Position numbers and translations under genes: made by a program | Source: an alpha proteobacterium HIMB5 | GTDB taxonomy: Bacteria > Pseudomonadota > Alphaproteobacteria > Pelagibacterales > Pelagibacteraceae | Direction of reading: 5' to 3' | DNA: 64,000 bases | Assembly (NCBI GenBank): GCA_000299095.1 | Contig: CP003809.1 | Location: 981,001 to 1,045,000 of the forward strand | The notes under the pieces: model-generated | Databases searched by the model: none | Seen by the model: the letters and a program-made list of their open reading frames with translations, nothing else | Told to the model about the DNA's origin: nothing | Shown here: positions 9,252-18,565 of the stretch, one piece after another | How the letters are laid out: each line of letters begins with the position of its first letter | Numbering within the stretch: the first letter of the stretch is position 1

Positions 9252-9574
9252 TTATCTATTTCTTCCAGTAAAGTATCTGTTTCTTGGTTTAATTCATCAA
9301 TTTTCTCTGAAAATTCTTGCTGTCTTGACTTCTTATCAAGATTTCTCTTTTCAAAATCACTTAATTTTTGGCTTAATTGTTCATGCTCTTTTTGAAGATT
9401 TTGATATTTTTCCTCTAATTCTGTTTTTTCAATTTCTAATTGTTTTTTTTTATTTTTTAATTCATTTACCAGTTCATTGTCTTTCGCATCATCAACTTTA
9501 ATATTTTTTAATTTTTCTAAAGCAGATGTTAATTTTTTTTCTTTTTCGTCTAAAGAATTCATATATATAGTCAT
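9239..9574 (-). CDS. Small coiled-coil protein upstream of zapA (DUF4164/ZapB-like)
   Basis: A 111-residue protein that is almost wholly heptad-repeat coiled coil, rich in Lys, Glu, Leu and Gln, with no membrane segment. In alphaproteobacteria a short coiled-coil gene before zapA is common and is thought to act as the ZapB counterpart in Z-ring organisation. That role is inferred from position. The start at 9574 faces the tkt start 39 bases away, so the two operons share a very short divergent promoter region. Confidence 0.65.
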   Translation of the reverse strand: MTIYMNSLDEKEKKLTSALEKLKNIKVDDAKDNELVNELKNKKKQLEIEKTELEEKYQNLQKEHEQLSQKLSDFEKRNLDKKSRQQEFSEKIDELNQETDTLLEEIDKWQM

Positions 9575-9613
9575 ATTAATAAATAGAATCTTCTAAGTCT
9601 ATACAGGATAATT

Positions 9614-11572
9614 TTGAACACACAATATAAAGACCTAGCGAATTGTATCAGATTTTTATCAATTGATGCTGTGCAAAAAGCAAATTCTGGACATCCCGGA
9701 ATGCCTATGGGGATGGCAGACGTTGCTACAGTTTTATTTAAAGATTTTTTAAAATTTAGTCCTTCTAACCCTAGCTGGATTAACAGAGACAGATTTATTT
9801 TGTCTGCTGGTCACGGATCGATGTTGCTTTACTCCTTACTTTACCTAACTGGATACAAAAGCATATCGCTCAAAGATATTAAAAATTTTCGTCAACTTAA
9901 CTCTATTTGTGCTGGTCACCCTGAGTACCATCCTAATACAGGAATTGAGACAACAACTGGGCCCCTAGGACAAGGAATATCAAATGCTGTTGGTTTTGCA
10001 ATTGCTGAGGAAATTTTAAAAAGTAAATTTGGTAGTAAAATTATCAATCATAAAACTTATGTCCTTGCTGGAGATGGATGCTTAATGGAAGGTATTAGTC
10101 ATGAAGCGATGAGTTTAGCTGGACACCTAAAACTTAAAAATTTGATAATGTTGTTCGATAATAATTCTATTTCTATCGATGGTCCAACTGACTTGGCCGT
10201 TTCTGATAATTATAAAAAAAGGTTCGAAAGTTATGGATGGAATTATATTAATGTTGATGGACATAATTTTAGTGAAATTAAAAAAGCAATAAAAAAAGCA
10301 CATTCTGCTAAATCTCCAACTGTAATTTCATGTAAAACAAAAATTGGTTATGGTTCTCCAAATAAATCTGGCAAAGCTTCTTCTCATGGAAGTCCATTAG
10401 GATCAGAAGAAATAAACTTAGTGAGAAAAAAATTGAATTGGAACTATAAACCTTTTGAAATTCCAAAAAATTTATTAGATCAATGGAAAAGTTTTGGCTT
10501 AAATGGATTAAAAATTGAAAAAAAATGGAATAGGATTTTTTTAAAAAAAAAGAAACAATACAATAATTTTATAAAAATAAATTTTAACAAAGGTATTAAA
10601 TTAGAAAAGATTTCTGCAATTAAAAATCAAAAAGGCCTTGCTACACGAAAGGCTTCAGAGTCAGTTTTAAATTCAATTACTCCAGATTGTAAGAATATTA
10701 TTGGTGGATCTGCTGATCTGGCAGGATCAAACAATACAAAAACAAAATTTCATGAAATATTAAAACCAAAAAAATTTAATGGGAATTATATTCATTATGG
10801 TGTTCGTGAACATGCCATGTGTGGAATAATGAATGGTCTTTCATTACATAGTAATTTAATTCCTTATGGTGGTACTTTTTTGATTTTTTCAGATTATTGC
10901 AAACCTTCTATTCGGTTATCAGCATTAATGGAACAACAAGTAATTTATGTGATGACACATGATTCAATTGGTTTAGGAGAGGATGGACCAACACATCAAC
11001 CTATAGAACAATTAGAAGGTCTCAGAGCAATACCAAATTTAAATGTATTCAGACCTGCTGACAGATATGAAACAATTGAATGTTGGGAATTAGCTTTAAA
11101 GAATAAACAAACTCCATCAATTCTATCATTGACAAGACAGAATTTAAATCCGGTTAGATATAATATCTCAAAAGTTAATAAATGTTCTTATGGGGCTTAT
11201 GAAATATCTAGGACTAATAAAAAAATTCAATTAACTATTTTAGCAAGTGGTTCCGAGGTTAATTTGGCTTTAGAGGTAAGCAATGAATTAAAAAAATATA
11301 AAATTAATTCAAAGGTTATTTCTGTACCTTCACAAGAAATCTTTGATAAACAAAGTAAAAATTATAAAAAGAAAATATTGAATGAAACAAAACTTAAAAT
11401 TTCAATTGAAGCTGGATCAAAAACATCTTGGTACAAATATGTGGGTGATAAAGGAATGACATTTGGTATTGATGAATTTGGAAAAAGTGCGCCTTATAAA
11501 AAAATATTTGAATATTTCGGTTTATCTACAAAAAAAATAACTACAAAAATAAGAAATAATTATAGGACGTAA
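9614..11572 (+). CDS. tkt: Transketolase
   Basis: A thiamine-diphosphate enzyme of 652 residues that moves two-carbon units between pentose and hexose/triose phosphates. Motifs include [20 protein letters not shown] near the start, the ThDP/Mg motif [13 protein letters not shown] through LFDNN, and the second-half [18 protein letters not shown]. The start is a TTG at 9614-9616 with AGGA five bases upstream. No ATG lies near enough to keep the conserved N-terminus. It begins the tkt-gap-pgk-fba run, with gap starting two bases after its stop. Confidence 0.95.
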   Translation: MNTQYKDLANCIRFLSIDAVQKANSGHPGMPMGMADVATVLFKDFLKFSPSNPSWINRDRFILSAGHGSMLLYSLLYLTGYKSISLKDIKNFRQLNSICAGHPEYHPNTGIETTTGPLGQGISNAVGFAIAEEILKSKFGSKIINHKTYVLAGDGCLMEGISHEAMSLAGHLKLKNLIMLFDNNSISIDGPTDLAVSDNYKKRFESYGWNYINVDGHNFSEIKKAIKKAHSAKSPTVISCKTKIGYGSPNKSGKASSHGSPLGSEEINLVRKKLNWNYKPFEIPKNLLDQWKSFGLNGLKIEKKWNRIFLKKKKQYNNFIKINFNKGIKLEKISAIKNQKGLATRKASESVLNSITPDCKNIIGGSADLAGSNNTKTKFHEILKPKKFNGNYIHYGVREHAMCGIMNGLSLHSNLIPYGGTFLIFSDYCKPSIRLSALMEQQVIYVMTHDSIGLGEDGPTHQPIEQLEGLRAIPNLNVFRPADRYETIECWELALKNKQTPSILSLTRQNLNPVRYNISKVNKCSYGAYEISRTNKKIQLTILASGSEVNLALEVSNELKKYKINSKVISVPSQEIFDKQSKNYKKKILNETKLKISIEAGSKTSWYKYVGDKGMTFGIDEFGKSAPYKKIFEYFGLSTKKITTKIRNNYRT

Positions 11573-11573
11573 T

Positions 11574-12584
11574 ATGACAATTAAAGTCGGTATCAATGGA
11601 ATGGGTAGAATTGGAAGAATGGTATTAAGATCTATTTATGAAAATAATTTTAAAGATATTAAAGTTGTGCATATAAATAATAGATCAAATTCTGAAACTT
11701 GTTCTAATTTGATTAAATACGACTCTATTCATGGAAAATTTAATGTGGATATTAAATTTGAAGCTAATAAATTAATCATAAATAATGATAACATTTCCTT
11801 TAGTCAGCATTCAAAATTAGAAGATATAAATTGGGGTGAACTAGGAGTGGATATAGTTTTTGAATGTACAGGAAAATTTAATTCAAAAGAAAAATTAGAA
11901 GCTCATATTAAAAATGGTGCTCAAAAAGTTATAGTTTCAGCTCCATGCAAGAATGCTGATAAATCAATTGTTTATGGAGTAAATCAAAATATTCTTTCAA
12001 AGGATGACAAAATAATTTCTGCTGCATCTTGTACTACTAACTGTTTAGCGCCTGTTGCAAAAGTAATTGATGAAAATTTTGAAATTGAAAAAGGGTTTAT
12101 GACTACAATTCATGCATTTACAAGTGATCAAAGAATTTTGGATAATTCACACAAAGATCCAAGAAGGGCAAGATCTGCTAGTCAATCAATTGTACCGACC
12201 TCTACAGGTGCATCAAAAGCAATTGGAGAAATAATACCATCATTAAAAGGTAAATTAGAAGGTGTAGCTATGAGGGTGCCAACTCCAAATGTTTCTTTAG
12301 TTGAATTAGTTTTTTCTACAAAAAAAGATTTAACAATTGAGTCAATTAATTCTGCATTTGAAATTGCATCAAAAAATGAATTAAAGGGAGTGTTAGAGAT
12401 TACGGGTGAAAAATTAGTTTCGATTGATTTTAATCATAATCAAGCTTCATCAATTGTTGATGGATCACTCACCAATGTTGTTGGAAAAAACATGGGGAAA
12501 ATTTCATCATGGTATGACAATGAGTGGGGTTTTTCTAACAGAATGTGTGATATTGCGGTTTATTTAAAGAAAAAATTTAACTAA
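11574..12584 (+). CDS. gap: Glyceraldehyde-3-phosphate dehydrogenase, type I
   Basis: A 336-residue phosphorylating GAPDH. It has the Rossmann start KVGINGMGRIGR, the catalytic Cys153 in SAASCTTNCLAP, the catalytic His in MTTIHAFTSDQ, and the C-terminal WYDNEWGFSNRM. After the second beta strand it reads HINNR, where NAD-dependent GAPDHs carry IND. The acidic residue that normally holds the adenosine ribose is Asn36, followed by Arg37, which may shift cofactor preference toward NADP. It lies in the tkt-gap-pgk-fba operon. Confidence 0.95.
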   Translation: MTIKVGINGMGRIGRMVLRSIYENNFKDIKVVHINNRSNSETCSNLIKYDSIHGKFNVDIKFEANKLIINNDNISFSQHSKLEDINWGELGVDIVFECTGKFNSKEKLEAHIKNGAQKVIVSAPCKNADKSIVYGVNQNILSKDDKIISAASCTTNCLAPVAKVIDENFEIEKGFMTTIHAFTSDQRILDNSHKDPRRARSASQSIVPTSTGASKAIGEIIPSLKGKLEGVAMRVPTPNVSLVELVFSTKKDLTIESINSAFEIASKNELKGVLEITGEKLVSIDFNHNQASSIVDGSLTNVVGKNMGKISSWYDNEWGFSNRMCDIAVYLKKKFN

Positions 12585-12595
12585 CAATCAAAAAA

Positions 12596-13768
12596 ATGAA
12601 AAAAATTGAAGATTTTAAAGATCTTTATCAAAAAAAAGTTTTAGTTAGATTAGATCTGAATGTTCCATTAAAAAATAATCAAATTACGGACACGACAAGA
12701 ATAGATAAAATTTTACCTACACTAAATTTTTTAATTCAACAAAAGTCTAAAATAATAATAATATCTCATATCGGTAGACCAAAAGGTAAAACAAATTCAG
12801 CTTTGTCTATGGCACCAGTTTGTGAATATTTATCAAAAAAACTAAGTAAAAAAGTAGATCTTTTAAATCAAAATTTGTTCGAAATTAAACCAGAGGAAAT
12901 ATTTGATAAAGGTGATGATAAAATAGTTTTTTTTGAAAATATAAGATTTTATGAACAAGAAGAAAAAAATGACGAAGAATTTGCTAAAATGTTATCTAAA
13001 TTTGGTGAAATTTTTGTTAATGATGCCTTTTCTTGTTCACACAGAGCTCATGCATCGGTAGATAAAATTGCAAAATACTTGCCATCTTACTGTGGTTTGC
13101 AAATGAGCACTGAAATTGATGCATTGAAAAAAGTTACTTCTGATATTGATAGACCAATCACATGTATAATAGGAGGTTCTAAAATTTCTACCAAAATAAG
13201 TGTTATAAAAAATTTAATACCTAAATTTGAAAATATTGTGATAGTTGGAGGTATGGCTAATAACTTTTTAGAGTATAGTGGTCATAATGTTGGTAAATCA
13301 CTAAAAGAAGATAACTGTAATCCAATTGTTAAAGAAATATTATCTTTAGCAAAAGAAAATAATTGCAATGTTTTAATTCCAACTGATGTTTCTGTAGGCA
13401 AAAATCTTAAAGATAGTAAAACAATCAAAAGATTAAGTGAAATCAAAGAAGATGACTTAATATTAGATATTGGTCCGAAAACAATCCAATTAATTTGTTC
13501 TTTGTTAGAGAATAGCAAAACTGTCTTATGGAATGGACCTCTAGGATATTTTGAGAATTCTAACTTTGCTATAGGAAGTATTGAAATTGCAAAAAAAATA
13601 GTTGAATTAAAAGATAAAATTTACTCAGTTGCAGGTGGCGGAGATACTATTGCAGTATTAAATCAAGCAGGTGCCTTCAATCAATTAAATTTTGTTTCAA
13701 CTGCTGGTGGAGCCTTTTTAGAATTTCTTGAAGGTAAAGAAATTCCTGGTATAAGAGCCCTCAATTAA
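12596..13768 (+). CDS. pgk: Phosphoglycerate kinase
   Basis: A 390-residue two-domain kinase that interconverts 1,3-bisphosphoglycerate + ADP and 3-phosphoglycerate + ATP. The substrate motif VLVRLDLNVPL is near the start, followed by ISHIGRPKG and FVNDAFSCSHRAHAS in the N-domain. The nucleotide motifs are IIGGSKISTK and the C-terminal SVAGGGDTIAVLN. It directly follows gap, and fba begins at the next base after its stop. Confidence 0.96.
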   Translation: MKKIEDFKDLYQKKVLVRLDLNVPLKNNQITDTTRIDKILPTLNFLIQQKSKIIIISHIGRPKGKTNSALSMAPVCEYLSKKLSKKVDLLNQNLFEIKPEEIFDKGDDKIVFFENIRFYEQEEKNDEEFAKMLSKFGEIFVNDAFSCSHRAHASVDKIAKYLPSYCGLQMSTEIDALKKVTSDIDRPITCIIGGSKISTKISVIKNLIPKFENIVIVGGMANNFLEYSGHNVGKSLKEDNCNPIVKEILSLAKENNCNVLIPTDVSVGKNLKDSKTIKRLSEIKEDDLILDIGPKTIQLICSLLENSKTVLWNGPLGYFENSNFAIGSIEIAKKIVELKDKIYSVAGGGDTIAVLNQAGAFNQLNFVSTAGGAFLEFLEGKEIPGIRALN

Positions 13769-14779
13769 ATGTCAGAATTAAACAAAATAGCCTTAAAAAT
13801 TCTAGAGAATGGAAAGGGTATCTTAGCTGCTGATGAAAGCACAGGTACCATGACTAAAAGATTAGAGAGCGTAAAAGTTGAGTCTACAGTAGAAAATAGA
13901 ATTAAATTCAGAGAAGCTTTATTCTCAGCAAAAGGTATGAGTGAGTGTATTGGTGGAGTTATATTATATGATGAAACAATTAAACAAAAAACTAATGCTG
14001 GAAAAGAAGTTCCGAAACTTTTATCTGAAATGGGCTCTATCGCAGGAATAAAAGTTGATACAGGAGCAAAACAATTAGCTGGAAGTCCAAATGAAAAAAT
14101 TACTGAAGGCTTAGATGGATTAAGAGACAGGTTAAAAGAATATTCAAATCTTGGAGCTCAATTTACAAAATGGAGAGGTGTTTATAATATTTCAAAAGAA
14201 TATCCTAGTAAACTATCAATTCATTCAAACGCTCATGCTCTTGCTAGGTATGCTGCTTTGGTTCAAGAGTGTAATATGGTTCCAATTGTTGAACCAGAAG
14301 TATTAATGGATGGCGACCATTCTGCTGATGATTGTTTTAAGAAAACGTCAGAAGTAATAAAGAAATGTTTTGAGGAACTACTGTTACATAAAATTGATTT
14401 AACAGGTGTAATTTTAAAACCAAATATGATTTTAGCAGGATCAGAGTCTAATAATCAGATTTCTAATGAAGAAACAGCAAAACTTACTGTTAAGTGTCTA
14501 AAGGAATCAGTTCCTACTGAAGTACCGGGTATAGCGTTCTTATCTGGTGGTCAAACCGAAGTTCAAGCAACTGAGAATTTAAATTTAATAAATAAATTTA
14601 ACAATACAAATTTTATTATGTCATACTCTTATGGCAGAGCATTACAGCAAAATGCTCTTAAACATTGGGCAAAAGACATCAATGATGTTGAAGGAACTCA
14701 AGCAGTTTTTGATCATAGAGCTAAAATGTGTACTTTGGCAGCTCAAGGAAAGTGGTCAAAAGATCTTGAAAATATCTAA
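13769..14779 (+). CDS. Fructose-bisphosphate aldolase, class I
   Basis: A 336-residue class I (Schiff-base) aldolase that splits or forms fructose 1,6-bisphosphate. It has the family opening GILAADESTGTMTKRLES, the TKWRGVY segment, the Schiff-base lysine in GVILKPNMILAGS, and SGGQTEVQATENL. It resembles the animal/plant-type class I enzyme rather than the zinc class II type. It ends the glycolytic run and overlaps the probable start of thiE. Confidence 0.95.
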   Translation: MSELNKIALKILENGKGILAADESTGTMTKRLESVKVESTVENRIKFREALFSAKGMSECIGGVILYDETIKQKTNAGKEVPKLLSEMGSIAGIKVDTGAKQLAGSPNEKITEGLDGLRDRLKEYSNLGAQFTKWRGVYNISKEYPSKLSIHSNAHALARYAALVQECNMVPIVEPEVLMDGDHSADDCFKKTSEVIKKCFEELLLHKIDLTGVILKPNMILAGSESNNQISNEETAKLTVKCLKESVPTEVPGIAFLSGGQTEVQATENLNLINKFNNTNFIMSYSYGRALQQNALKHWAKDINDVEGTQAVFDHRAKMCTLAAQGKWSKDLENI

Positions 14780-15386
14780 TTCCAAAAAAAAATTTTTATA
14801 TTTAATTTCACCAAATAAAATTAAAAAAGATTTTTATTTAAACTTAAATAAAATCTTAGCTTTTAAAAAAGCTAAGTTTTTTCAATTAAGAATTAAAAAT
14901 AATTCTCTTAAAAAAAAAATTGAAATTGGTAAAAAAATTAAACTAATCTGTAAAAAATATAATGTTAAATTCTTGATAAATGATGATCCAGTGCTTGCAA
15001 AAAAACTAAAAGCAGATGGTTGTCATTTAGGGCAAAAAGATATGGATATTATTTCAGCAAGAAAAATTTTAGGAAAAAAAATTATTGGAATTACTTGTCA
15101 TAATTCAATTTCTTTAGCAAAAAAAGCTTTGAAAAATAATGCAGACTATTTGGCTTTTGGTGCCTTCTTTGAAACTAATACAAAAAAAGTAAAATTTAAG
15201 GCGAATTTGTCAGTTATAAAAAAAATTAAACAGTTAACAAACAAGCCAATCATTGCAATTGGTGGGATTAATAATAAAAATTATAAAAAACTTTTATTGA
15301 ACAATGTGAACTTTTTGGCTATTTCTGGCTACATTTTTAATAATAAAAAATATAAACCAGTTGAAGCTATAAAAAAACTTATATGA
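14766..15386 (+). CDS. thiE: Thiamine-phosphate synthase family protein (ThiE-like)
   Basis: A TIM-barrel protein of about 206 residues. Family motifs are FFQLRIKN, FLINDDPVLAKKLKADGCHLGQ-D, GITCHN, AFGAFFETNTK and PIIAIGGINNKN. ThiE joins HMP-pyrophosphate and thiazole phosphate. The frame is open upstream into fba, but recognisable homology starts at KKKFLYLIS, so the TTG at 14766, which overlaps the fba end by 14 bases, is the likeliest start. The stop overlaps the efp start (ATGA). It could be a ThiE paralog, since no other thiamine gene is adjacent. Confidence 0.75.
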   Translation: MKISNSKKKFLYLISPNKIKKDFYLNLNKILAFKKAKFFQLRIKNNSLKKKIEIGKKIKLICKKYNVKFLINDDPVLAKKLKADGCHLGQKDMDIISARKILGKKIIGITCHNSISLAKKALKNNADYLAFGAFFETNTKKVKFKANLSVIKKIKQLTNKPIIAIGGINNKNYKKLLLNNVNFLAISGYIFNNKKYKPVEAIKKLI

Positions 15387-15943
15387 AAATAAATGCAAGT
15401 GAAATTAGAGTGGGAATGCTTTTAGAATATAAAGGTGATTTGTGGCAAGTTTTGAAAACTCAACATGTAAAACCTGGTAAAGGTGGAGCATTTGCCCAAG
15501 TTGAAATGAAAAGTTTAAACAAAAATACAAAACTCAATGAAAGATTTAGGTCAAGCGAAACTGTTGAAAAAGCAGCTCTAGATGAAAATGATTTTAATTA
15601 CTCATATGATGATGATGTAAATTACTTTTTTATTGATCCAAAATCATTTGAACAAATTGAAGTAAAAAAAGAGATTGTGGGTGAAAAAGGTAAATTATTA
15701 ACAGAAAATTTAGAAGTCAAAATTAGTTTTTATAACGAAAAACCAATATCTATCGAGCTTCCAAATCAAGTACAATGTAAAATAGAAACAACTGATGCTG
15801 CGTTAAAAGGTCAAACTGTTTCATCTTCATATAAACCTGCGACTTTAGATAATGGTTTGAATATACAAGTTCCACCTTTTATAGAGTCTGGAGATGAAAT
15901 TATTATTGATACAAGAAATCTAGATTACGTGAAAAAGATTTAA
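15383..15943 (+). CDS. efp: Translation elongation factor P
   Basis: A 186-residue, three-domain EF-P that relieves ribosome stalling at polyproline. The modification loop is KPGKGGAFAQVE with the target Lys33 kept. The C-terminal OB domain ends with the signature GDEIIIDTRNLDYVKKI. Its ATG overlaps the thiE stop in an ATGA, indicating coupled translation. Confidence 0.96.
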   Translation: MKINASEIRVGMLLEYKGDLWQVLKTQHVKPGKGGAFAQVEMKSLNKNTKLNERFRSSETVEKAALDENDFNYSYDDDVNYFFIDPKSFEQIEVKKEIVGEKGKLLTENLEVKISFYNEKPISIELPNQVQCKIETTDAALKGQTVSSSYKPATLDNGLNIQVPPFIESGDEIIIDTRNLDYVKKI

Positions 15944-15945
15944 AA

Positions 15946-16683
15946 ATGCAATCAATTTCGCCACATCTTAACATAATGATAAAAGCAAGTGAAAAGGCTT
16001 CTAAAGTTTTAATAAGAGATTTTGGTGAAGTTGAAAAATTACAAGTCTCAAATAAAGGTCCATCTGATTTCGTAACAAACGCAGATTTAAAAGCAGAAAA
16101 AATTATAATTGAGGAATTAAAAAGAACTAAACCAAATTATTCAATTTTGAGTGAAGAAAAAGGGATAGAAAATAATAAAGATAGTAAAACTTGGATTATT
16201 GACCCAATAGATGGAACAATTAATTTTTTACATGGAATTCCACATTTTGCAATTTCAATAGCTCTAAAAGATAATAATGAAATAATCGCTGGTATAATTT
16301 ATGATCCAATAAAAGATGAGATGTTTTATGCAGAAAAAAATAATGGGGCGTTCTTCAATAATCAAAGAATAAGAGTTTCAAAAAAAAATAATATTTCTGA
16401 GTGTTTGTTTGTAACAGGAGGAAAAATAGACGCTAATTATGATTTTTTATTTCGTAAATCAGGAAGTGCTGCGCTTGATTTAGCGTATGTCGCTGCTGGA
16501 AGGTACGATGGTTATTTTCAAAAAAAATTAAATTTATGGGATATAGCAGCTGGTGTTATAATTTTAAAAGAAGCTGGTGGCTTAATAAATGAAATAAATA
16601 TTTCAAATACTAAAGATATCAACGTAATAGCCTCAAACTCTGAAATTAATGCTAAATTTAAGGAAAAATTAATTAATTTTTAA
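15946..16683 (+). CDS. suhB: Inositol-monophosphatase family protein (SuhB-like)
   Basis: A 245-residue Mg-dependent phosphatase of the IMPase family. The metal-binding motifs are [27 protein letters not shown] and the C-terminal [16 protein letters not shown]. It probably dephosphorylates myo-inositol phosphate or a related sugar phosphate; in E. coli SuhB also acts in rRNA antitermination. It starts two bases after the efp stop. Confidence 0.88.
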   Translation: MQSISPHLNIMIKASEKASKVLIRDFGEVEKLQVSNKGPSDFVTNADLKAEKIIIEELKRTKPNYSILSEEKGIENNKDSKTWIIDPIDGTINFLHGIPHFAISIALKDNNEIIAGIIYDPIKDEMFYAEKNNGAFFNNQRIRVSKKNNISECLFVTGGKIDANYDFLFRKSGSAALDLAYVAAGRYDGYFQKKLNLWDIAAGVIILKEAGGLINEINISNTKDINVIASNSEINAKFKEKLINF

Positions 16684-16717
16684 TTGTTTTAGAAATTTCT
16701 TTTGTTATAAAACCGCT

Positions 16718-16948
16718 ATGAAAAAAAACATACATCCAAATTATCACTCTATAAAAGTCGAAATGACTGATGGAACTCAATTTGAAACTAAATCAACTTG
16801 GGGGAAAGAGGGTGAGATATTGAAATTAGAAATTGATCCAAAATCACATGCTGCATGGACAGGTGGAAAACAAAAATTAATGGATAAAGGAAGAATAAGC
16901 AAATTTAATAAAAAATTTCAAAATTTTAAATCAGAAAAGAAAAATTAA
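16718..16948 (+). CDS. rpmE: 50S ribosomal protein L31
   Basis: A 76-residue L31. It opens [20 protein letters not shown] and carries the [15 protein letters not shown] and [16 protein letters not shown] segments of the alphaproteobacterial form. It contains no cysteine, so it is the zinc-independent (C-minus) type. The trcR gene begins at the next base after its stop. Confidence 0.94.
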   Translation: MKKNIHPNYHSIKVEMTDGTQFETKSTWGKEGEILKLEIDPKSHAAWTGGKQKLMDKGRISKFNKKFQNFKSEKKN

Positions 16949-17524
16949 ATGTCAAACACTCCTTTAATGCCAATGGCAACAGCCGTTTGGTTGGTAGAAA
17001 ATACATCATTAACATTTAGACAAATAGCAAATTTTTGTGATTTACATGAAGTTGAAGTTCAAGGTATTGCTGATGGTGAAGTTGCTAAAGGAATAAAGGG
17101 ATATAACCCAATAATAGCTGGACAACTTTCAAGAGAGGAAATTGATTTATCCTCAAAGGATGAAAATAGACCACTTCAAATCAAAGGAACTGACATAGAA
17201 ATATCTAATGATGTAAAAAAGATTAAAAAATATATTCCACTTTCAAAAAGACAAGACAAGCCTGACTCGGCATTATGGTTAATCAAACAGCACAACATTT
17301 TAAAAGACTCTCAAATTGCTAAATTAGTAGGAATAACTAAGAATTCAGTTTCATCAATAAGAAATAAAAGTTACTGGAACTATAATAATCTTAATCCAAA
17401 AGATCCTGTGGCTCTAAATCTTTTCACTCAAAAAGACTTATTAGATGCTATTGAAAAAGCTGAAAGAAGAATTAAAAGAGAAAAAAAGTTGAGAGAAAAA
17501 CAACAGAAATTAAATTCTAATTAA
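16949..17524 (+). CDS. trcR: Cell-cycle transcriptional regulator TrcR (DUF1013)
   Basis: A 191-residue protein with the highly conserved alphaproteobacterial DUF1013 start MATAVWLVENTSLTFRQIAN, then HEVEVQGIADGEVAKGIKGY and the later helix-turn-helix-like NSVSSIRNKSYWN. In Caulobacter-type bacteria the family is reported as a cell-cycle transcription regulator that acts with RNA polymerase. The function is assigned by family only. The C-terminus is a charged Lys/Glu tail. Confidence 0.82.
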   Translation: MSNTPLMPMATAVWLVENTSLTFRQIANFCDLHEVEVQGIADGEVAKGIKGYNPIIAGQLSREEIDLSSKDENRPLQIKGTDIEISNDVKKIKKYIPLSKRQDKPDSALWLIKQHNILKDSQIAKLVGITKNSVSSIRNKSYWNYNNLNPKDPVALNLFTQKDLLDAIEKAERRIKREKKLREKQQKLNSN

Positions 17525-17577
17525 TGAAGAATATTAATAGACATATAAATTTAAAAGTGATAACAAACGTTTTTTTT

Positions 17578-17585
17578 GGAGGTGG
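17578..17585 (+). promoter_or_regulatory. Strong ribosome-binding site deciding the rpsU start
   Basis: GGAGGTGG is a near-perfect anti-16S match in a genome whose genes mostly lack strong sites. Its position rules out TTG 17576 and makes GTG 17582 improbable, because the codon would sit inside the site. It points to ATT 17588 as the initiation codon. Confidence 0.6.
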
Positions 17586-17587
17586 TT

Positions 17588-17782
17588 ATTAAAATAGAAG
17601 TTAAAGATAATAATGTGGAACAAGCGTTAAGAGTTTTAAAAAGAAAACTCCAACGTGATGGTTTTTTTAAAATAATAAAACTTAAAAATACATACGAAAA
17701 ACCCTCGGAAAAGAAAAAGAGGATTTTGCAAGAGAACATCAAAAGAGTAAAGAAATTAAACAAACTAAAGAATAAAATTTAA
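17588..17782 (+). CDS. rpsU: 30S ribosomal protein S21
   Basis: S21 of about 64 residues, with the alphaproteobacterial signature VKDNNVEQALRVLKRKLQRD and a basic C-terminus. The frame can be read from TTG 17576 or GTG 17582, but these lie inside a strong GGAGGTGG ribosome-binding site (17578-17585). Homology begins at KIEVKDNN, and the codon five bases after GGAGG is ATT (17588), so an unusual ATT start is likely, as known for infC. The initiator tRNA follows 4 bases after the stop. Confidence 0.85.
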   Translation: MKIEVKDNNVEQALRVLKRKLQRDGFFKIIKLKNTYEKPSEKKKRILQENIKRVKKLNKLKNKI

Positions 17783-17786
17783 ATAC

Positions 17787-17863
<77 letters not shown>

Positions 17864-17864
17864 A

Positions 17865-18560
17865 TTATATCTTAAAATTAGATTTCCTACTATCCTTCAA
17901 AAAACCTTTTACTGTCTCTTTTGTCAGTTGATCAAAAGATTTTCCAAAAATTTCAATTTTTTCTATTATTGCTGGAGGAACAGTAATTAAATGACACCCT
18001 AATTGTTTAGCTTGCAAATAATTATATGGCTCTCTTACACTCGCCCAAAGTATTTCAACATTTTTAAAATTTTTTGAGGCAAAAATACTTTTTTTAAATT
18101 CAGGTATAGGGTCTTTACCTGTGTCTGCTGCCCTACCTCCAAAAATAGAAATTATAACTTTTGTTTTTTTATTTATATTTTTTAAGATTTTTTTAGTTTG
18201 TTCAAAATTGTATACTGCTGTTATATTCAGTTTTATATTCATAGAATTTAATTCTTTTATTAATTTTCCCATAAAAAAACCTTTTGAATTAATTACTGGA
18301 ATTTTAACAAATATATTTTTGCCCCAAGAATTAATTATTAAAGCTTGTCTTTTCATCGAATTATAATCATCACCAAATACTTCAAATGATATTGGTTTCT
18401 TACAAATTTCTAAAATTTGTTTAGAATATTTTGAGTAGTTTTTTGCTCCTGCTTTACGCATCAAGCTTGGGTTAGTAGTAAAACCTTTTACAATTTTTTT
18501 TTTATTAAATTTCTTTATTAGATTAATATCAGCAATATCACAGTAAATTTTTGTTCTCAT
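17865..18560 (-). CDS. Transaldolase / fructose-6-phosphate aldolase family protein
   Basis: A 231-residue single-domain barrel with family motifs KIYCDIADINLIKKF, VKGFTTNPSL, ISFEVFGDD, the Schiff-base lysine in FVKIPVIN, LNITAVY and ISIFGGRAADTGKDP. The length fits the small transaldolase/FSA subgroup. Whether it acts as transaldolase or as an aldolase on another sugar phosphate cannot be told from the sequence. It lies 5 bases downstream of pntB on the same strand. Confidence 0.82.
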   Translation of the reverse strand: MRTKIYCDIADINLIKKFNKKKIVKGFTTNPSLMRKAGAKNYSKYSKQILEICKKPISFEVFGDDYNSMKRQALIINSWGKNIFVKIPVINSKGFFMGKLIKELNSMNIKLNITAVYNFEQTKKILKNINKKTKVIISIFGGRAADTGKDPIPEFKKSIFASKNFKNVEILWASVREPYNYLQAKQLGCHLITVPPAIIEKIEIFGKSFDQLTKETVKGFLKDSRKSNFKI

Positions 18561-18565
18561 TAAAT

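Noticed and set aside
14631..14765. Upstream extension of the thiE frame into fba
   Set aside because: The extra 45 codons overlap conserved aldolase sequence and have no ThiE similarity; the family match starts at about 14780.
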